64,000 nt of DNA from assembly GCF_030287445.1 (NCBI RefSeq), contig NZ_JASVWB010000002.1:2480001-2544000 (forward strand). Direction: 5' to 3'. The position numbers were made by a program, and so were the translations under genes. Source of the stretch: Streptomyces sp. ALI-76-A. Its GTDB lineage: Bacteria > Actinomycetota > Actinomycetes > Streptomycetales > Streptomycetaceae. Shown one piece after another: positions 24,437-32,851 of the stretch. Each line of letters opens with the position of its first letter. Position 1 is the first letter of the stretch. Under the pieces are notes generated by a model. The model worked only from the letters and a program-made list of their open reading frames with translations, was not told the origin of the DNA and searched no databases.

Positions 24437-25141
24437 CTACTCGGGCACGAGGCCGAGGGCGTGCTCGTACCGGCTGCCCGTGAAGCCCTTCACACCGGGA
24501 TACGTCCGCACCCGGTCCCACAGCTCCGTCGGCGTCCCGACGCCCTCCCCGGGGGCCGCCAGGACCCGGTCGTAGGCCTCGGCGCTCTCCCACTCGGCGT
24601 AGTTGAGGACATGCGAGCCGTCGCCGGCCAGGTGGAAGTGGGCCGAGACCAGCCCGCGGTGGCCCACCGGGTCCTCGGCCAGCGCCCGCAGCACGAGGTC
24701 GGCCCAGTCGCGGCGCCGGTCGGCCGCGCCCGGCTCGAAGTCGATCCGTACGGCCACGATCAGGCCGGGGACGCGCATGTCGCCGGCGGCGCGCTCCCTG
24801 CTCCGGTACCGCCGGTACCGGTCGAGCGCCACCCGCTCGATCCCCGGCACGACGGTGTCGATCTCGTCGACGCGTTCCTGCCGGTGGGTCTTCACGAAGG
24901 ACTCGTACGCGGGCTCGCCCGTCCACTGGGAGTGGTGCAGCAGGGTGGTGCCGTCGTGCCCGGTGTAGACGTGGTAGGCGAGGAGGTCGGCGGTGGGCCA
25001 GGGCCGGCGGGTCCAGGTGTGCGCGACGGCCTCGACGGTCTGCCGTTGCCGCTCGGGCGTGCCCACCCGCCAGGTGCTGAAGAAGGGCGCGCCGACGTCG
25101 GGCCGGGTGAGGTCGGGATGGGTGTCGGTACGGCGGATCAT
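24437..25141 (-). CDS. Antibiotic biosynthesis monooxygenase (ABM)-domain protein, two tandem domains
   Basis: A 234-aa protein with two ferredoxin-like ABM domains. The first spans about 18-115 (FFSTWRVGTPERQRQTVEAVAH, LLHHSQWTGEPAYESFVKTH) and the second about 125-225 (VAVRIDFEPGAADRRRDWADLV, VLNYAEWESAEAYDRVL). ABM domains act in quinone, haem or polyketide oxidation, but many Streptomyces members are stand-alone and uncharacterised. ATG 25141 is chosen for GGAGG 5 bp upstream. No biosynthetic neighbours are present, so a general oxidative role is more likely than antibiotic synthesis. Confidence 0.78.
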   Translation of the reverse strand: MIRRTDTHPDLTRPDVGAPFFSTWRVGTPERQRQTVEAVAHTWTRRPWPTADLLAYHVYTGHDGTTLLHHSQWTGEPAYESFVKTHRQERVDEIDTVVPGIERVALDRYRRYRSRERAAGDMRVPGLIVAVRIDFEPGAADRRRDWADLVLRALAEDPVGHRGLVSAHFHLAGDGSHVLNYAEWESAEAYDRVLAAPGEGVGTPTELWDRVRTYPGVKGFTGSRYEHALGLVPE

Positions 25142-25264
25142 GGCACCTCCGTGGATCGGTACCGCAGTCGGTACGGGATGTGTGTACCGGCCACTCTGCG
25201 ACCTCAACCAAGATTCAGGTCAAGTAGCCGATTCGGGCGGCGAATTCGGGAGACTCGCCGGTTC

Positions 25265-26269
25265 ATGGACGAGGGGACAGAGAAGTCCGAGAGAGCCGGG
25301 AACACCGGGGTGGACAGCCCCGCCGAGCTGCCCGCGAAGTCGTGGCGGGCGGTGGTGCGGCGCACGCTGAAGGAGTTGCTGGACGACGAACTCTCCGACC
25401 GAGCGGCCGCGTTGACGTACTACAGCGTCCTGTCGCTGTTTCCGGCGCTGCTGGTGATGGTGTCCCTGCTGGGCGTGGTGGGGCAGCGCGCGACGGACAC
25501 GATGCTCGACAACATCGGTGACCTGGCGCCGGGACCCGCCCGGGACATCCTGCGGGACGCGGTGGTCCAGCTGGGCGACAGCGGCGGCACGGGCAGTGTG
25601 CTGGCCGTTCTCGGCCTGCTCTTCGCGCTGTGGTCGGCCTCCGGGTACGTCGCCGCGTTCATCCGTACGTCCAACACGGTGTACGACCTGCCGGAGGGCC
25701 GCCCGGTGTGGAAGCTGACGCCGCTCAGGCTGGCGCTGACCGTGGCCCTGATGCTGATGCTGGCGGCGAGCGCGGTGATCGTGGTGTTCACGGGGCCGCT
25801 GGCCGAGCGGGCCGGCAAGACGTTCGGGCTCGGTGACGAGGTGATCGCGGTGTGGGGCGTCGTCAAGTGGCCGGTGCTGCTGTTGCTGGTGATCATGATG
25901 ATCGGCCTGCTGTACTGGGCGGCGCCCAACGTCCGCGGGCGCGGCTTCCGTTGGGTGAGTCCCGGCAGTGTGCTGGCCACCCTGGTCTGGCTCGCCGCAT
26001 CGGCCGGTTTCGCTCTCTACGCCGCCAACTTCGGCTCGTACAACAAGACGTACGGCACCCTCGCCGGTGCCATCGTCTTCCTCGTCTGGCTGTGGCTGAC
26101 CAACCTGGCGATCCTGCTGGGCCTGGAGTTCGACGCGGAGCTGGCCCGTGAGCGGGCGATCACCGACGGGCAGTCCCCGACGGAGGAGCCGTACGTCGAG
26201 CCCCGGGACACCCGCAAGTGGCCGGCGAGGCTGCGGGCGGCACGGGCCAAGCAGACGGGCGTCTCCTGA
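25265..26269 (+). CDS. YihY/BrkB-family inner-membrane protein
   Basis: A 334-aa membrane protein. The N-terminus has ELLDDELSDRAAALTYYSVLSLFPALLVMVSLLG, the hallmark of the family, followed by about five more hydrophobic segments including LALTVALMLMLAASAVIVVFTGPL and LAGAIVFLVWLWLTNLAILLGLEFDAEL. The charged tail (EPYVEPRDTRKW) is cytosolic. The family was once called ribonuclease BN by mistake; its transport role is unsettled. ATG 25265 is the first Met after the intergenic region; the longer upstream frame crosses the antisense ABM gene and is rejected. Confidence 0.88.
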   Translation: MDEGTEKSERAGNTGVDSPAELPAKSWRAVVRRTLKELLDDELSDRAAALTYYSVLSLFPALLVMVSLLGVVGQRATDTMLDNIGDLAPGPARDILRDAVVQLGDSGGTGSVLAVLGLLFALWSASGYVAAFIRTSNTVYDLPEGRPVWKLTPLRLALTVALMLMLAASAVIVVFTGPLAERAGKTFGLGDEVIAVWGVVKWPVLLLLVIMMIGLLYWAAPNVRGRGFRWVSPGSVLATLVWLAASAGFALYAANFGSYNKTYGTLAGAIVFLVWLWLTNLAILLGLEFDAELARERAITDGQSPTEEPYVEPRDTRKWPARLRAARAKQTGVS

Positions 26270-26654
26270 TCCCGGCGTCGGCGCCCGCCCCAGGGGCCCG
26301 CGGCCCCCGGCCCCCCCGCTGCCGGCCCTGAACGGGTCTCGTCCGCAAGCGCCCGACGGGCGGGAAGCGCACGGACCGACGCCGGCAACCGACCGTGGCC
26401 GTACCGCAGCCGCACCCCCAGGCTCGTCGTGCGCGCACACGGTTCGGCACCCGTTCCGTTCACCGGGCACCCGACGCCCGGTGTCGACCGTGGGCCGGGA
26501 CCTCCGGCGACGCCGTGACGTCGGGGCCGAGGGACAGGGAACGGCAGGGCGTCGGCGGACCCGGCGCCCGACCCGCTGCGGTCACCCACCGCGGCATCCA
26601 CGTGCGCCACCCACCAGGCCACTCGCCACCTGCCCAGCCGCCCAGCAGCAGCAC
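26270..26654. other. Intergenic region between convergent genes, nothing recognised
   Basis: About 385 bp, very GC-rich, between the BrkB-type gene and a terminator. No protein-like frame with a ribosome-binding site and no RNA-like structure stands out. Confidence 0.5.
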
Positions 26655-26693
26655 AGGGCGCCGGAGCCCCCCTCGGGGCGACTCCGGCGCCCT
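26655..26693 (-). terminator. Terminator-like hairpin downstream of the DUF3618 gene
   Basis: AGGGCGCCGGAG and CTCCGGCGCCCT form a perfect 12-bp stem, 18 bp past the DUF3618 stop; also placed to stop readthrough from the convergent side. Confidence 0.75.
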
Positions 26694-26710
26694 GGTATCG
26701 ACTGCGGCCC

Positions 26711-27127
26711 TCAGCGGCCGTGGCGGCGGCGCAGGACGCCCACCGCCACCAGCGCGCCCACGCCCACCGCCACCCCGGCGACCAGGACCGGTCGCGGATG
26801 GCGGCGGCCCGCCCGGACCGCGTTGCGGACCGGGACGGGCATGGTGTGTTCCACCGCGTGGGCCTTGTCCTGGACGGTGTGACCGGCCTGTGCCGCCGTG
26901 CTGCGCAGCTGGACCGTCATGGCGCCGGCCTTGTCGCGGAGGTCCGCCGCACGGGCCCGGGCCCGGCCCTTGACGTCGATCTTCCCGGCCAGCTCCTCGA
27001 CCGTGTCGCCGAGTTCGCCCCGGGTCCGCTCGATCTGCCGCCGCAGTTCGTCCGGGCCCTTGGCGCCGGTCCCCGCGGTCGCGCCGTTCGCCGTGGACTT
27101 GTGCGCTGTCCTGTCCATGTCCGTCAT
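26711..27127 (-). CDS. DUF3618-domain membrane-associated protein
   Basis: A 138-aa protein with the DUF3618 signature PDELRRQIERTRGELGDTVEELAGKIDVKGRARARAADLRDKA in its middle and a C-terminal transmembrane helix VLVAGVAVGVGALVAVGVL followed by RRRHGR. It is probably a tail-anchored envelope-stress protein. Its start overlaps the holin-X gene (ATGA), and the two often occur together in Streptomyces with YtxH-like proteins. Function is unknown. Confidence 0.82.
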   Translation of the reverse strand: MTDMDRTAHKSTANGATAGTGAKGPDELRRQIERTRGELGDTVEELAGKIDVKGRARARAADLRDKAGAMTVQLRSTAAQAGHTVQDKAHAVEHTMPVPVRNAVRAGRRHPRPVLVAGVAVGVGALVAVGVLRRRHGR

Positions 27128-27543
27128 CGGTGCGCCCTTCCCTTGATCTCCTCGACGTCGGCCCGGACACTGCCGAGGGCCTGCTCGGGAGTGGGCGGTG
27201 TGGCCTGGCGCAGCTGGGCGCGGCCGGTCGCCGCGAGCAGGCCCGCGAGCGCGAAGAGCACGCCCGTCACGATCAGCGTCGCGGCCCAGACCGGCAGCAC
27301 CAGCGAGAGCGCGGCGGCGGCCGTGGCCGCCAGGAAGAGCAGCCCGGCGTAGCCGACAGCGCCCGCGGCACCCAGCAGCCCGCCTCCCCGCCCGGCGCGC
27401 CGGCCCTTCTCGGCCAGTTCCTCCTTGGCGAGCGCCACTTCCTGTCGTACGAGCCGGGAGAGCTGTTCGGTGGCCTGCCCGACGAGCTCGCCCACCGAAT
27501 GCTGTCCGTCGTGCGTCGGCCTGGGGGTCATGGTCCCGGTCAC
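27124..27543 (-). CDS. Phage holin-X family (Actinobacterial Holin-X) membrane protein
   Basis: A 139-aa protein with QHSVGELVGQATEQLSRLVRQEVALAKEELAEKGRRAG (amphipathic helix), then two membrane helices, GLLGAAGAVGYAGLLFLAATAAAALSLVLP and AATLIVTGVLFALAGLLAATG. Despite the name it is a chromosomal envelope protein in actinobacteria, not evidence of a prophage. GTG 27543 is chosen because AGGAGG lies 7 bp upstream. It is coupled to the DUF3618 gene. Confidence 0.82.
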   Translation of the reverse strand: MTGTMTPRPTHDGQHSVGELVGQATEQLSRLVRQEVALAKEELAEKGRRAGRGGGLLGAAGAVGYAGLLFLAATAAAALSLVLPVWAATLIVTGVLFALAGLLAATGRAQLRQATPPTPEQALGSVRADVEEIKGRAHR

Positions 27544-27617
27544 GGATCCGCCTCCTCTCGGTGTCGGAACCCCCGGGTACCCTGGCCCGCCCTGGCTACC
27601 CGCGCGCCGCGCCCGCG

Positions 27618-28310
27618 CTACTCCCGCCCCCCGGTGCCGGGCCCGTGCTCGCCGAGCCGCGCGAGCTGGGCCTGGAACCAGTCCAGCCTCGCCTGCAACA
27701 GGGCCGCCTCCGCCGCGAGTTCGGGCACCCCGAGCCCCTCGGCCGGGCCCGGGCCGGCGGCCGGCAGGCTCAGCCCGCTCCCGGCCACCACCCGCAGTCC
27801 GTCTCCGGCCAGCCGGGCGAAACCGGCCGGCGAGACACCTGTACGGCCGCGCGCACAGCCCGCGCAGGAGGCGGCCAGGGCGCGCCGGCCCGGGCGACCC
27901 CAGCCGGCGTCCACCAGCACGGACGCGGCGGTGCCGCAGGCGCAGGGGCCCACGGTCGCCGTACGGACGCGCTGACGGGCGTACCGGAAGCCGCGCTCGA
28001 AGCGGATGTAGCGGCCGAGCACGGACACCTCCAGCAGCACGGCCGTGCGGTGCTCCGCCGTGCACAGCAGCGCCTCGGCCACCGTGCGGTCGTGCACGCA
28101 GTGGAAGCCGCAGTCGCAGCGGCGGTGCGGTGCCCGGTGCCGCAGACCGTAGACACAGGACGCGTCGGCCAGGACTCCGTACGGCAGCGCGCCGCCCAGC
28201 GACACACCGGTGAACCCGGCCCGGGTGCCGTCCTGGGACAGCACCGGGTGGGCGATCTTGTATCCGGTCGGCGGCTCCGTCGGGCGTTCCTCGGGGAGCC
28301 GCAGCCTCAT
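27618..28310 (-). CDS. Cysteine-rich hypothetical protein (possible zinc-binding)
   Basis: About 230 aa, unrecognised. It contains three cysteine clusters, HRRCDCGFHCVHD (around residue 65), GPCACGTAASV (about 120) and SCAGCARGRTG (about 145), suggesting a metal-binding fold, and a C-terminal coiled helix ELAAEAALLQARLDWFQAQLARLG. There is no signal peptide. Its ATG overlaps the stop of the upstream 48-aa gene (ATGA). It lies about 75 bp upstream of the holin-X gene and may share its transcript. Homologues appear common in Streptomyces from memory, with no function known to me. Confidence 0.68.
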   Translation of the reverse strand: MRLRLPEERPTEPPTGYKIAHPVLSQDGTRAGFTGVSLGGALPYGVLADASCVYGLRHRAPHRRCDCGFHCVHDRTVAEALLCTAEHRTAVLLEVSVLGRYIRFERGFRYARQRVRTATVGPCACGTAASVLVDAGWGRPGRRALAASCAGCARGRTGVSPAGFARLAGDGLRVVAGSGLSLPAAGPGPAEGLGVPELAAEAALLQARLDWFQAQLARLGEHGPGTGGRE

Positions 28311-28453
28311 CGGGCGGCCGGGACCTCTTCGGGCGCCTTCGGTTCCGTGAGCGGCGTGAGTGCCGCGATCTCCTCGGGACGGACGGATTCTTCCTCGTGG
28401 GCCCGCGGACGCTCCTCCGCGACGCCGGTGGCGAGTGCCTTGCCGAGCTTCAT
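28307..28453 (-). CDS. Small acidic protein (48 aa), translationally coupled
   Basis: MKLGKALATGVAEERPRAHE is followed by EESVRPEEIAALTPLTEPKAPEEVP. GGAGG lies 6 bp before the ATG, and its stop overlaps the next gene's start (ATGA). The MKLGKALATG N-terminus followed by an acidic, proline-containing tail is typical of short conserved Streptomyces proteins next to Cys-rich partners. It may be a partner or leader peptide of the downstream protein. Confidence 0.6.
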   Translation of the reverse strand: MKLGKALATGVAEERPRAHEEESVRPEEIAALTPLTEPKAPEEVPAAR

Positions 28454-28641
28454 GGACGCCTCCCATGGCAGGGTCGATGACCGTCCTGGCCATGGTGACC
28501 CATGAGGTCCGCGTTGGACATAGGGCATCCTGCCGCGCCGCCGGCCCCCTCGTCACCGACGGCGACCCCGCAGCGTTGCTTACCGATACACCGTAGAAGA
28601 ATTAAGTGGAGCTTCACGATCGGTGCGCCGAGACTGGTCCC

Positions 28642-29544
28642 ATGACACCGACCGTCTCCCCGCCCCGCCCCTTCGGCCGCACCCTCTGCGCCATGATCAC
28701 GCCCTTCACCGACACGGGTTCGCTCGACCTCGACGGCGCCGGGCTGCTCGCCGACCGGCTGGTGGCGGACGGCTGCGACGGCCTGGTCCTGTCCGGTACG
28801 ACGGGTGAGTCGCCGACCACCACGGACGCCGAGAAGGCGGCGCTGATCGCCGCCGTGCGCGAGGCGGTGGCCGGGCGGGCGTCGATCGTCGCGGGTGTCG
28901 GCACCTTCGACACCCGGCACACCGTCGAACTCGCCCTGGCCGCTCAGAAGGCGGGCGCCGACGGTCTGCTGGTGGTCGGCCCGTACTACAGCAGACCCCC
29001 GCAGGAGGCGCTGGAGGCGCATTTCCGGGAGGTCGCGGACGCCTGCGGCCTGCCGCTCATGCTGTACGACATCCCGGAGCGCACCGGCATCCGCATCGAA
29101 CCCGAGACGGTCGTCCGGCTCGCCGGGCATCCCCGGATCGTCGCGGTCAAGGACTGTTCCCACGACTTCCTCGGCGCCCAGAAGGTCCTCGCCCGTACGG
29201 AGCTGGCGTACTACGCGGGCTGCGACGAGCACAACCTCGCCCTGTACGCGGTGGGCGCCGCGGGGTACGTCAGCACCGTCGCGAACGTGGCCCCGCGCCG
29301 GCTCCGAGCGGTCCTGGACGCGTTCGACGCGGGCGACACCGCCCGGGCGGCCCGTCTCCAGCGAGGCGTCACGCCCCTCATCGAGTCGATGATGTCGAGC
29401 GGCCTGCCCGGCGCGGTCACCGCCAAGGCCCTGCTCGCCGCCCTCGGCCTGCCCGCGGGCCCGGTCCGCCCGCCCCTGCGCCCCGCCGGCCGCGAGGCGG
29501 CCGACGGGCTGCTGAGGGCGTACGAGTCGCTCACCGCCCCCTGA
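28642..29544 (+). CDS. dapA: 4-hydroxy-tetrahydrodipicolinate synthase
   Basis: A 300-aa DHDPS. It condenses pyruvate with aspartate semialdehyde, the first step of the lysine/diaminopimelate branch in the cytosol. The pyruvate-binding SGTTGESPT motif (51-59), the catalytic triad Thr/Thr/Tyr with Tyr142 in LMLYDIPERTG and the Schiff-base Lys170 in RIVAVKDCS are all present, the last in the DapA-specific AVKD context. ATG 28642 gives the usual length; Streptomyces often has more than one dapA paralogue. dapD is nearby at 31862. The stop abuts the stop of the convergent gene (TGATCA) with no room for a terminator. Confidence 0.88.
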   Translation: MTPTVSPPRPFGRTLCAMITPFTDTGSLDLDGAGLLADRLVADGCDGLVLSGTTGESPTTTDAEKAALIAAVREAVAGRASIVAGVGTFDTRHTVELALAAQKAGADGLLVVGPYYSRPPQEALEAHFREVADACGLPLMLYDIPERTGIRIEPETVVRLAGHPRIVAVKDCSHDFLGAQKVLARTELAYYAGCDEHNLALYAVGAAGYVSTVANVAPRRLRAVLDAFDAGDTARAARLQRGVTPLIESMMSSGLPGAVTAKALLAALGLPAGPVRPPLRPAGREAADGLLRAYESLTAP

Positions 29545-30771
29545 TCAGCGCCGCGCGAAGACGGGCTCCCACTCCAGCCGGTCGGGGCTCTCGTCCGGCT
29601 CTCGGACCCCGCTCAGCGGTACGACCTTGTCGCTGCCGATCGTGACCAGCACGAGTCGCGGCCGGTACTCCTCCTCCAGGCTGGTGACCCGCTCCCAGCC
29701 GATGAGCCGCTGGTCGTCGGCCCAGGCCAGCAGTTCGCCGCCGCGCACCCGGGTGATCTCCTCGCCCGTACGGGGATCACGGATCGAGGAGTATCCCTTG
29801 CCGGGAGAGCCGGCGACCTCCTTCGCCAGGCCGAGGGCGGCGAGCCTGCCGTCCGGGGACAGTCGGGCGCTCACATCGGACCGCAGGTACCGCTCGTTCG
29901 CGGGCCCGGCGACCTTGCGGCCCGTGAGGTCGTGGAACTGCTGCATTCCGTCCTTGCCTCCGATGACCTGCGAGTACACCCCGTCGCCGGAGCGGGTGAA
30001 GGCGAAGTCCTGGCGGGCGTTGATGTTCCGGCCGGCGTCGACCGGGCTCCAGGAGGCGTCGCCGGAGGCCAGGCCGAGCACGGAGAACCCGGTCCGGCTC
30101 GACTGACCGTAGGGGGCCATCCACGCCTCCCCGCCTTCCGCGTTGCGCACCTTGACCCGCAGGTCCGGGTTCGCGTCGTACGTCGTCGCGACCAGCCGGC
30201 CGCCGTCGTACGAGAACGCGACCGCGCCGGCCCCCCGCGGAGCCGGGATCCACCGCTCGACCTCCCCCGTCGCGAGGTCGAGCAGGCCGATCCGGCGGGC
30301 GGGCAGCTCCCGTTCCAGGACGGCGGCCGTCCTCAGCCCGGGGGCGACGGCGACATAGGACCACCTCGGGTCCTTCTCGTACCGTCCGGTCCCCGGGTCG
30401 AGGAGCGAGTAGGTGCGCACGGCGACGGCCTCGTCGTCGGTCCGCCCGACGGTCTCCACCGTGTAGTACGCGGCCAGCACCGCGTCGCCGGCCGCGATCG
30501 TCTCGCGCGGCGGCGACTGGTCCGGGTGGGCGCTGATCCCGCCCTGCTGCACGATCCCCGCCGGGCGTGCGTCCTCCTTGCCGGAGTCCAGCAGCGGTAC
30601 CCCGACGGCGACCGCGACCACGGCGGCCGTGGCGGCGGCGACCCCGGCGAACCCGCGGCGACGACGGCGCAGGCGGACCACCAGCACCCGGTCGGCGAAC
30701 CCCGGCCCCGTCGACGTCTGGCCGGCCGCCTGTTCCCGCAGGGTCTGCCGGACGAGTTCCTCGACGTTCAT
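29545..30771 (-). CDS. Single-pass membrane protein with WD40/beta-propeller-like ectodomain, partner of the ECF sigma factor
   Basis: A 408-aa protein. The N-terminal 45 residues (NVEELVRQTLREQAAGQ, then LRRRRR) are cytosolic, a single membrane helix follows (GVAAATAAVVAVAVGVPLL), and the remainder looks like repeated beta blades (SYVAVAPGLRTAAVLE, RIGLLDLATGEVERW, VAFSYDGGRLVATTY, ARLSPDGRLAALGLA). The start overlaps the sigma-factor stop (ATGA). The topology resembles membrane anti-sigma proteins that sense outside signals, though no ZAS motif (HxxxCxxC) is visible. Anti-sigma function is an inference from arrangement. Confidence 0.72.
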   Translation of the reverse strand: MNVEELVRQTLREQAAGQTSTGPGFADRVLVVRLRRRRRGFAGVAAATAAVVAVAVGVPLLDSGKEDARPAGIVQQGGISAHPDQSPPRETIAAGDAVLAAYYTVETVGRTDDEAVAVRTYSLLDPGTGRYEKDPRWSYVAVAPGLRTAAVLERELPARRIGLLDLATGEVERWIPAPRGAGAVAFSYDGGRLVATTYDANPDLRVKVRNAEGGEAWMAPYGQSSRTGFSVLGLASGDASWSPVDAGRNINARQDFAFTRSGDGVYSQVIGGKDGMQQFHDLTGRKVAGPANERYLRSDVSARLSPDGRLAALGLAKEVAGSPGKGYSSIRDPRTGEEITRVRGGELLAWADDQRLIGWERVTSLEEEYRPRLVLVTIGSDKVVPLSGVREPDESPDRLEWEPVFARR

Positions 30772-31328
30772 GGACGCACCTCCACGGGCGAGAAGTCACG
30801 GGACGGCCGCGGTGCGGCGTCCGGCGGGTCCAGGGCGGCCAGTTCGGGCGCGAGGGAGCGCAGCCGGGCGAGGGAGCGGTGGGTGGTGGACCGTACGGTG
30901 CCGACGGAGCAGCCCAGCAGCCGGGCCACGTCGGCCTCCGGCAGGTCCTCGAAGTAGCGGAGCACCAGCACGGTGCGCTGGCGTGCGGTGAGCCGGGACA
31001 GCGCGGTGCGCATCACCACGCGCAGTTCGGCCGCGGCCGCCGCGTCGGCGCCGACGGCGTTCGCCTCGGGCGGCTGCGCGACGACGACCTCCCGTCCGCG
31101 CCACTTCAGCCGCCAGCGGCTGACCTGCTGGCGGTAGAGGATCCGTCGTACGTAGGCCTCGGGCTCGTCGATCCGCTGCCACTTGCCGACCGCCTTGGCC
31201 AGCGCGTTCTGCAGCAGGTCCTCGGCGGCATGCCGGTCGCCGCCGCACAGCAGCACCGCCGTCTTCAGCAGTGCCGACGACCTGTTGTCCACGAACTCCC
31301 GGAAACTCTCCAGTTCCGCGGCGTCCAT
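30768..31328 (-). CDS. ECF RNA polymerase sigma factor (SigE family)
   Basis: A 186-aa ECF sigma factor. Region 2 is seen as FREFVDNRSSALLKTAVLLCGGDRHAAEDLLQNALAKAVGKW with EAYVRRILYRQQVSRWR, and region 4 as LSRLTARQRTVLVLRYFEDLPEADVARLLGCSVGTVRSTTHRSL. The composition fits the actinobacterial SigE-family subgroup. ATG 31328 is favoured because AAGG lies 5-8 bp upstream; GTG 31334 and an upstream Met at 31376 are alternatives. It is coupled to the membrane beta-propeller-like gene, which probably controls its activity. Confidence 0.85.
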   Translation of the reverse strand: MDAAELESFREFVDNRSSALLKTAVLLCGGDRHAAEDLLQNALAKAVGKWQRIDEPEAYVRRILYRQQVSRWRLKWRGREVVVAQPPEANAVGADAAAAAELRVVMRTALSRLTARQRTVLVLRYFEDLPEADVARLLGCSVGTVRSTTHRSLARLRSLAPELAALDPPDAAPRPSRDFSPVEVRP

Positions 31329-31438
31329 CGTCACCTTCTCTTCCCCGGCGGCACCGGTGCCCCGCCCCTGCCCCATGTGACGCGCGCGGCCCCGCCCCGC
31401 TATGCCGCTCCCCGGCGAATTCTTGGGGCCGAACGCAC

Positions 31439-31474
31439 CGGGGCCCGTACCGCACGGATGCGGTACGGGCCCCG
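31439..31474 (-). terminator. Terminator-like hairpin between the small secreted protein gene and the sigma operon
   Basis: CGGGGCCCGTACCGCA pairs perfectly over 16 bp with its complement across a CGGA loop, 22 bp past the stop of the small gene. Confidence 0.8.
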
Positions 31475-31495
31475 TGGCCCACGCGGCTGGCGCGC

Positions 31496-31732
31496 TCAGT
31501 TCCAGGTGTACCCGTCGCCGATCAGCAGCAGGTGCTCCAGGACGTCCTCCATCGGGTCGTCCACCTGGCCGACGTTGACCAGTGCGACCCGATGGCCGTT
31601 GTGCGAGGCGGTGTTGGTCTCATCGGCGTAGGCGGTTCCCGCCGGCAGCCAGCACATCACGGCCACGGTCGACACCCCGGTCAGCACCCGGGTCAGCCGA
31701 CGCGCTCCGCGCCTGGCCCGCTCGTTCCTCAT
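31496..31732 (-). CDS. Small secreted protein (78 aa precursor)
   Basis: A short precursor with a clear signal peptide: basic RNERARRGARRLTR, hydrophobic VLTGVSTVAVMCWLPAG, and cleavage probably after TAYA. The mature part is about 42 residues, DETNTASHNGHRVALVNVGQ then VDDPMEDVLEHLLLIGDGYTWN, acidic and cysteine-free. ATG 31732 is chosen for AGGGCCGGAG upstream; upstream in-frame starts reach 31783. No family is recognised. It is flanked by a strong terminator and has its own promoter region shared with dapD's downstream end. Confidence 0.6.
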   Translation of the reverse strand: MRNERARRGARRLTRVLTGVSTVAVMCWLPAGTAYADETNTASHNGHRVALVNVGQVDDPMEDVLEHLLLIGDGYTWN

Positions 31733-31861
31733 CGCTCCGGCCCTCATTCGTCGTTTCGGCGTCTGATCGGACACTGAGTCCACCCGTTCATCTGCCGAAA
31801 CGACGGAAAGGTCACGCTGAGCAACCCGTACGTGGTCCTCGCGGGCCCGTCGCTGACGTGC

Positions 31862-32851
31862 TCAGTTGTGGCTGTGCAGGATCTCGTTCAGTCCGCCCCA
31901 GACCGCGTTGTTCGGGCGGGCCTCGACGGCGCCGGTGACCGAGTTGCGGCGGAAGAGGATGTGGGAGGCGCCGGAGAGCTCTCGGGCCTTGACGATCTGT
32001 CCGTCCGGCATGGTCACGCGGGTGCCGGCGGTGACGTACAGACCGGCCTCGACCACGCACTCGTCGCCGAGCGCGATGCCGACGCCCGCCTCGGCGCCGA
32101 TCAGGCAGCGCTCGCCGATGGAGATGATCATGTTGCCGCCGCCGGACAGCGTGCCCATCGTGGAGGCGCCCCCGCCGATGTCGGACCCGTCACCGATCAC
32201 GACGCCCGCGGAGATGCGGCCCTCGACCATCGAGGTGCCGAGCGTGCCCGCGTTGAAGTTGACGAAGCCCTCGTGCATGACGGTGGTGCCCTCGGCGAGG
32301 TGCGCGCCGAGCCGCACCCGGTCGGCGTCGGCGATCCGGACGCCCTTGGGGGCGACGTAGTCCGTCATCCGCGGGAACTTGTCGACGGACGTCACCTGGA
32401 GGTGGAGGCCCTCGGCGCGGGCGTTCAGCCGCACCTTCTCGACGTCGTCCACGGCGACCGGGCCCAGCGAGGTCCAGGCCACGTTGGCGAGGAAGCCGAA
32501 GACGCCGTCCAGGCTCTGGCCGTGCGGCTTGACGAGCCGGTGCGACAGGAGGTGCAGGCGCAGGTAGACGTCGTGCGCGTCGACCGGCTTCTCCTCCAGC
32601 GAGGAGATGACCGTACGGACCGCGACCACCTCGACACCCCGGCGGGCATCCGGCCCGATCGCCTTCGCGGCACCCTCACCGAGCGCGGCGACGGCCCGCT
32701 CGGCGGTCAGCCGCTCGGTGCCGGACGGCCCCGGCTCGGGGGCGAGCTCGGGCGCGGGGAACCAGGTGTCGAGAACGGTGCCGTCGGCGGCGACGGTGGC
32801 GAGCCCGGCGGCAACAGCGCCGGTGGTGCGAGGAGCAGTCGTGTCGGTCAT
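31862..32851 (-). CDS. dapD: 2,3,4,5-tetrahydropyridine-2,6-dicarboxylate N-succinyltransferase
   Basis: A 329-aa actinobacterial-type DapD that transfers succinyl from succinyl-CoA to tetrahydrodipicolinate in the succinylase branch of meso-DAP/lysine synthesis. The C-terminal half is a left-handed beta-helix of hexapeptide repeats ([74 protein letters not shown]). The N-terminal part holds the [32 protein letters not shown] region of the family. The length is normal. It stands as a single gene here. Confidence 0.93.
   Translation of the reverse strand: MTDTTAPRTTGAVAAGLATVAADGTVLDTWFPAPELAPEPGPSGTERLTAERAVAALGEGAAKAIGPDARRGVEVVAVRTVISSLEEKPVDAHDVYLRLHLLSHRLVKPHGQSLDGVFGFLANVAWTSLGPVAVDDVEKVRLNARAEGLHLQVTSVDKFPRMTDYVAPKGVRIADADRVRLGAHLAEGTTVMHEGFVNFNAGTLGTSMVEGRISAGVVIGDGSDIGGGASTMGTLSGGGNMIISIGERCLIGAEAGVGIALGDECVVEAGLYVTAGTRVTMPDGQIVKARELSGASHILFRRNSVTGAVEARPNNAVWGGLNEILHSHN

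Noticed and set aside
24437..25141. Part of an antibiotic biosynthesis cluster, from the ABM domains
   Set aside because: No synthase, tailoring or export genes are adjacent; stand-alone ABM proteins are frequent.
24131..25264. A long plus-strand N-terminal extension of the BrkB-family gene
   Set aside because: It runs antisense through the ABM-domain gene; ATG 25265 gives the normal family N-terminus.
27124..27543. Prophage remnant suggested by a holin-X family protein
   Set aside because: This family is chromosomal in actinobacteria and no other phage gene is nearby.
29542..29547. Back-to-back stop codons TGATCA of convergent dapA and beta-propeller-like genes as a regulatory site
   Set aside because: The palindrome follows directly from two adjacent TGA stops on opposite strands; no wider symmetry supports a binding site.
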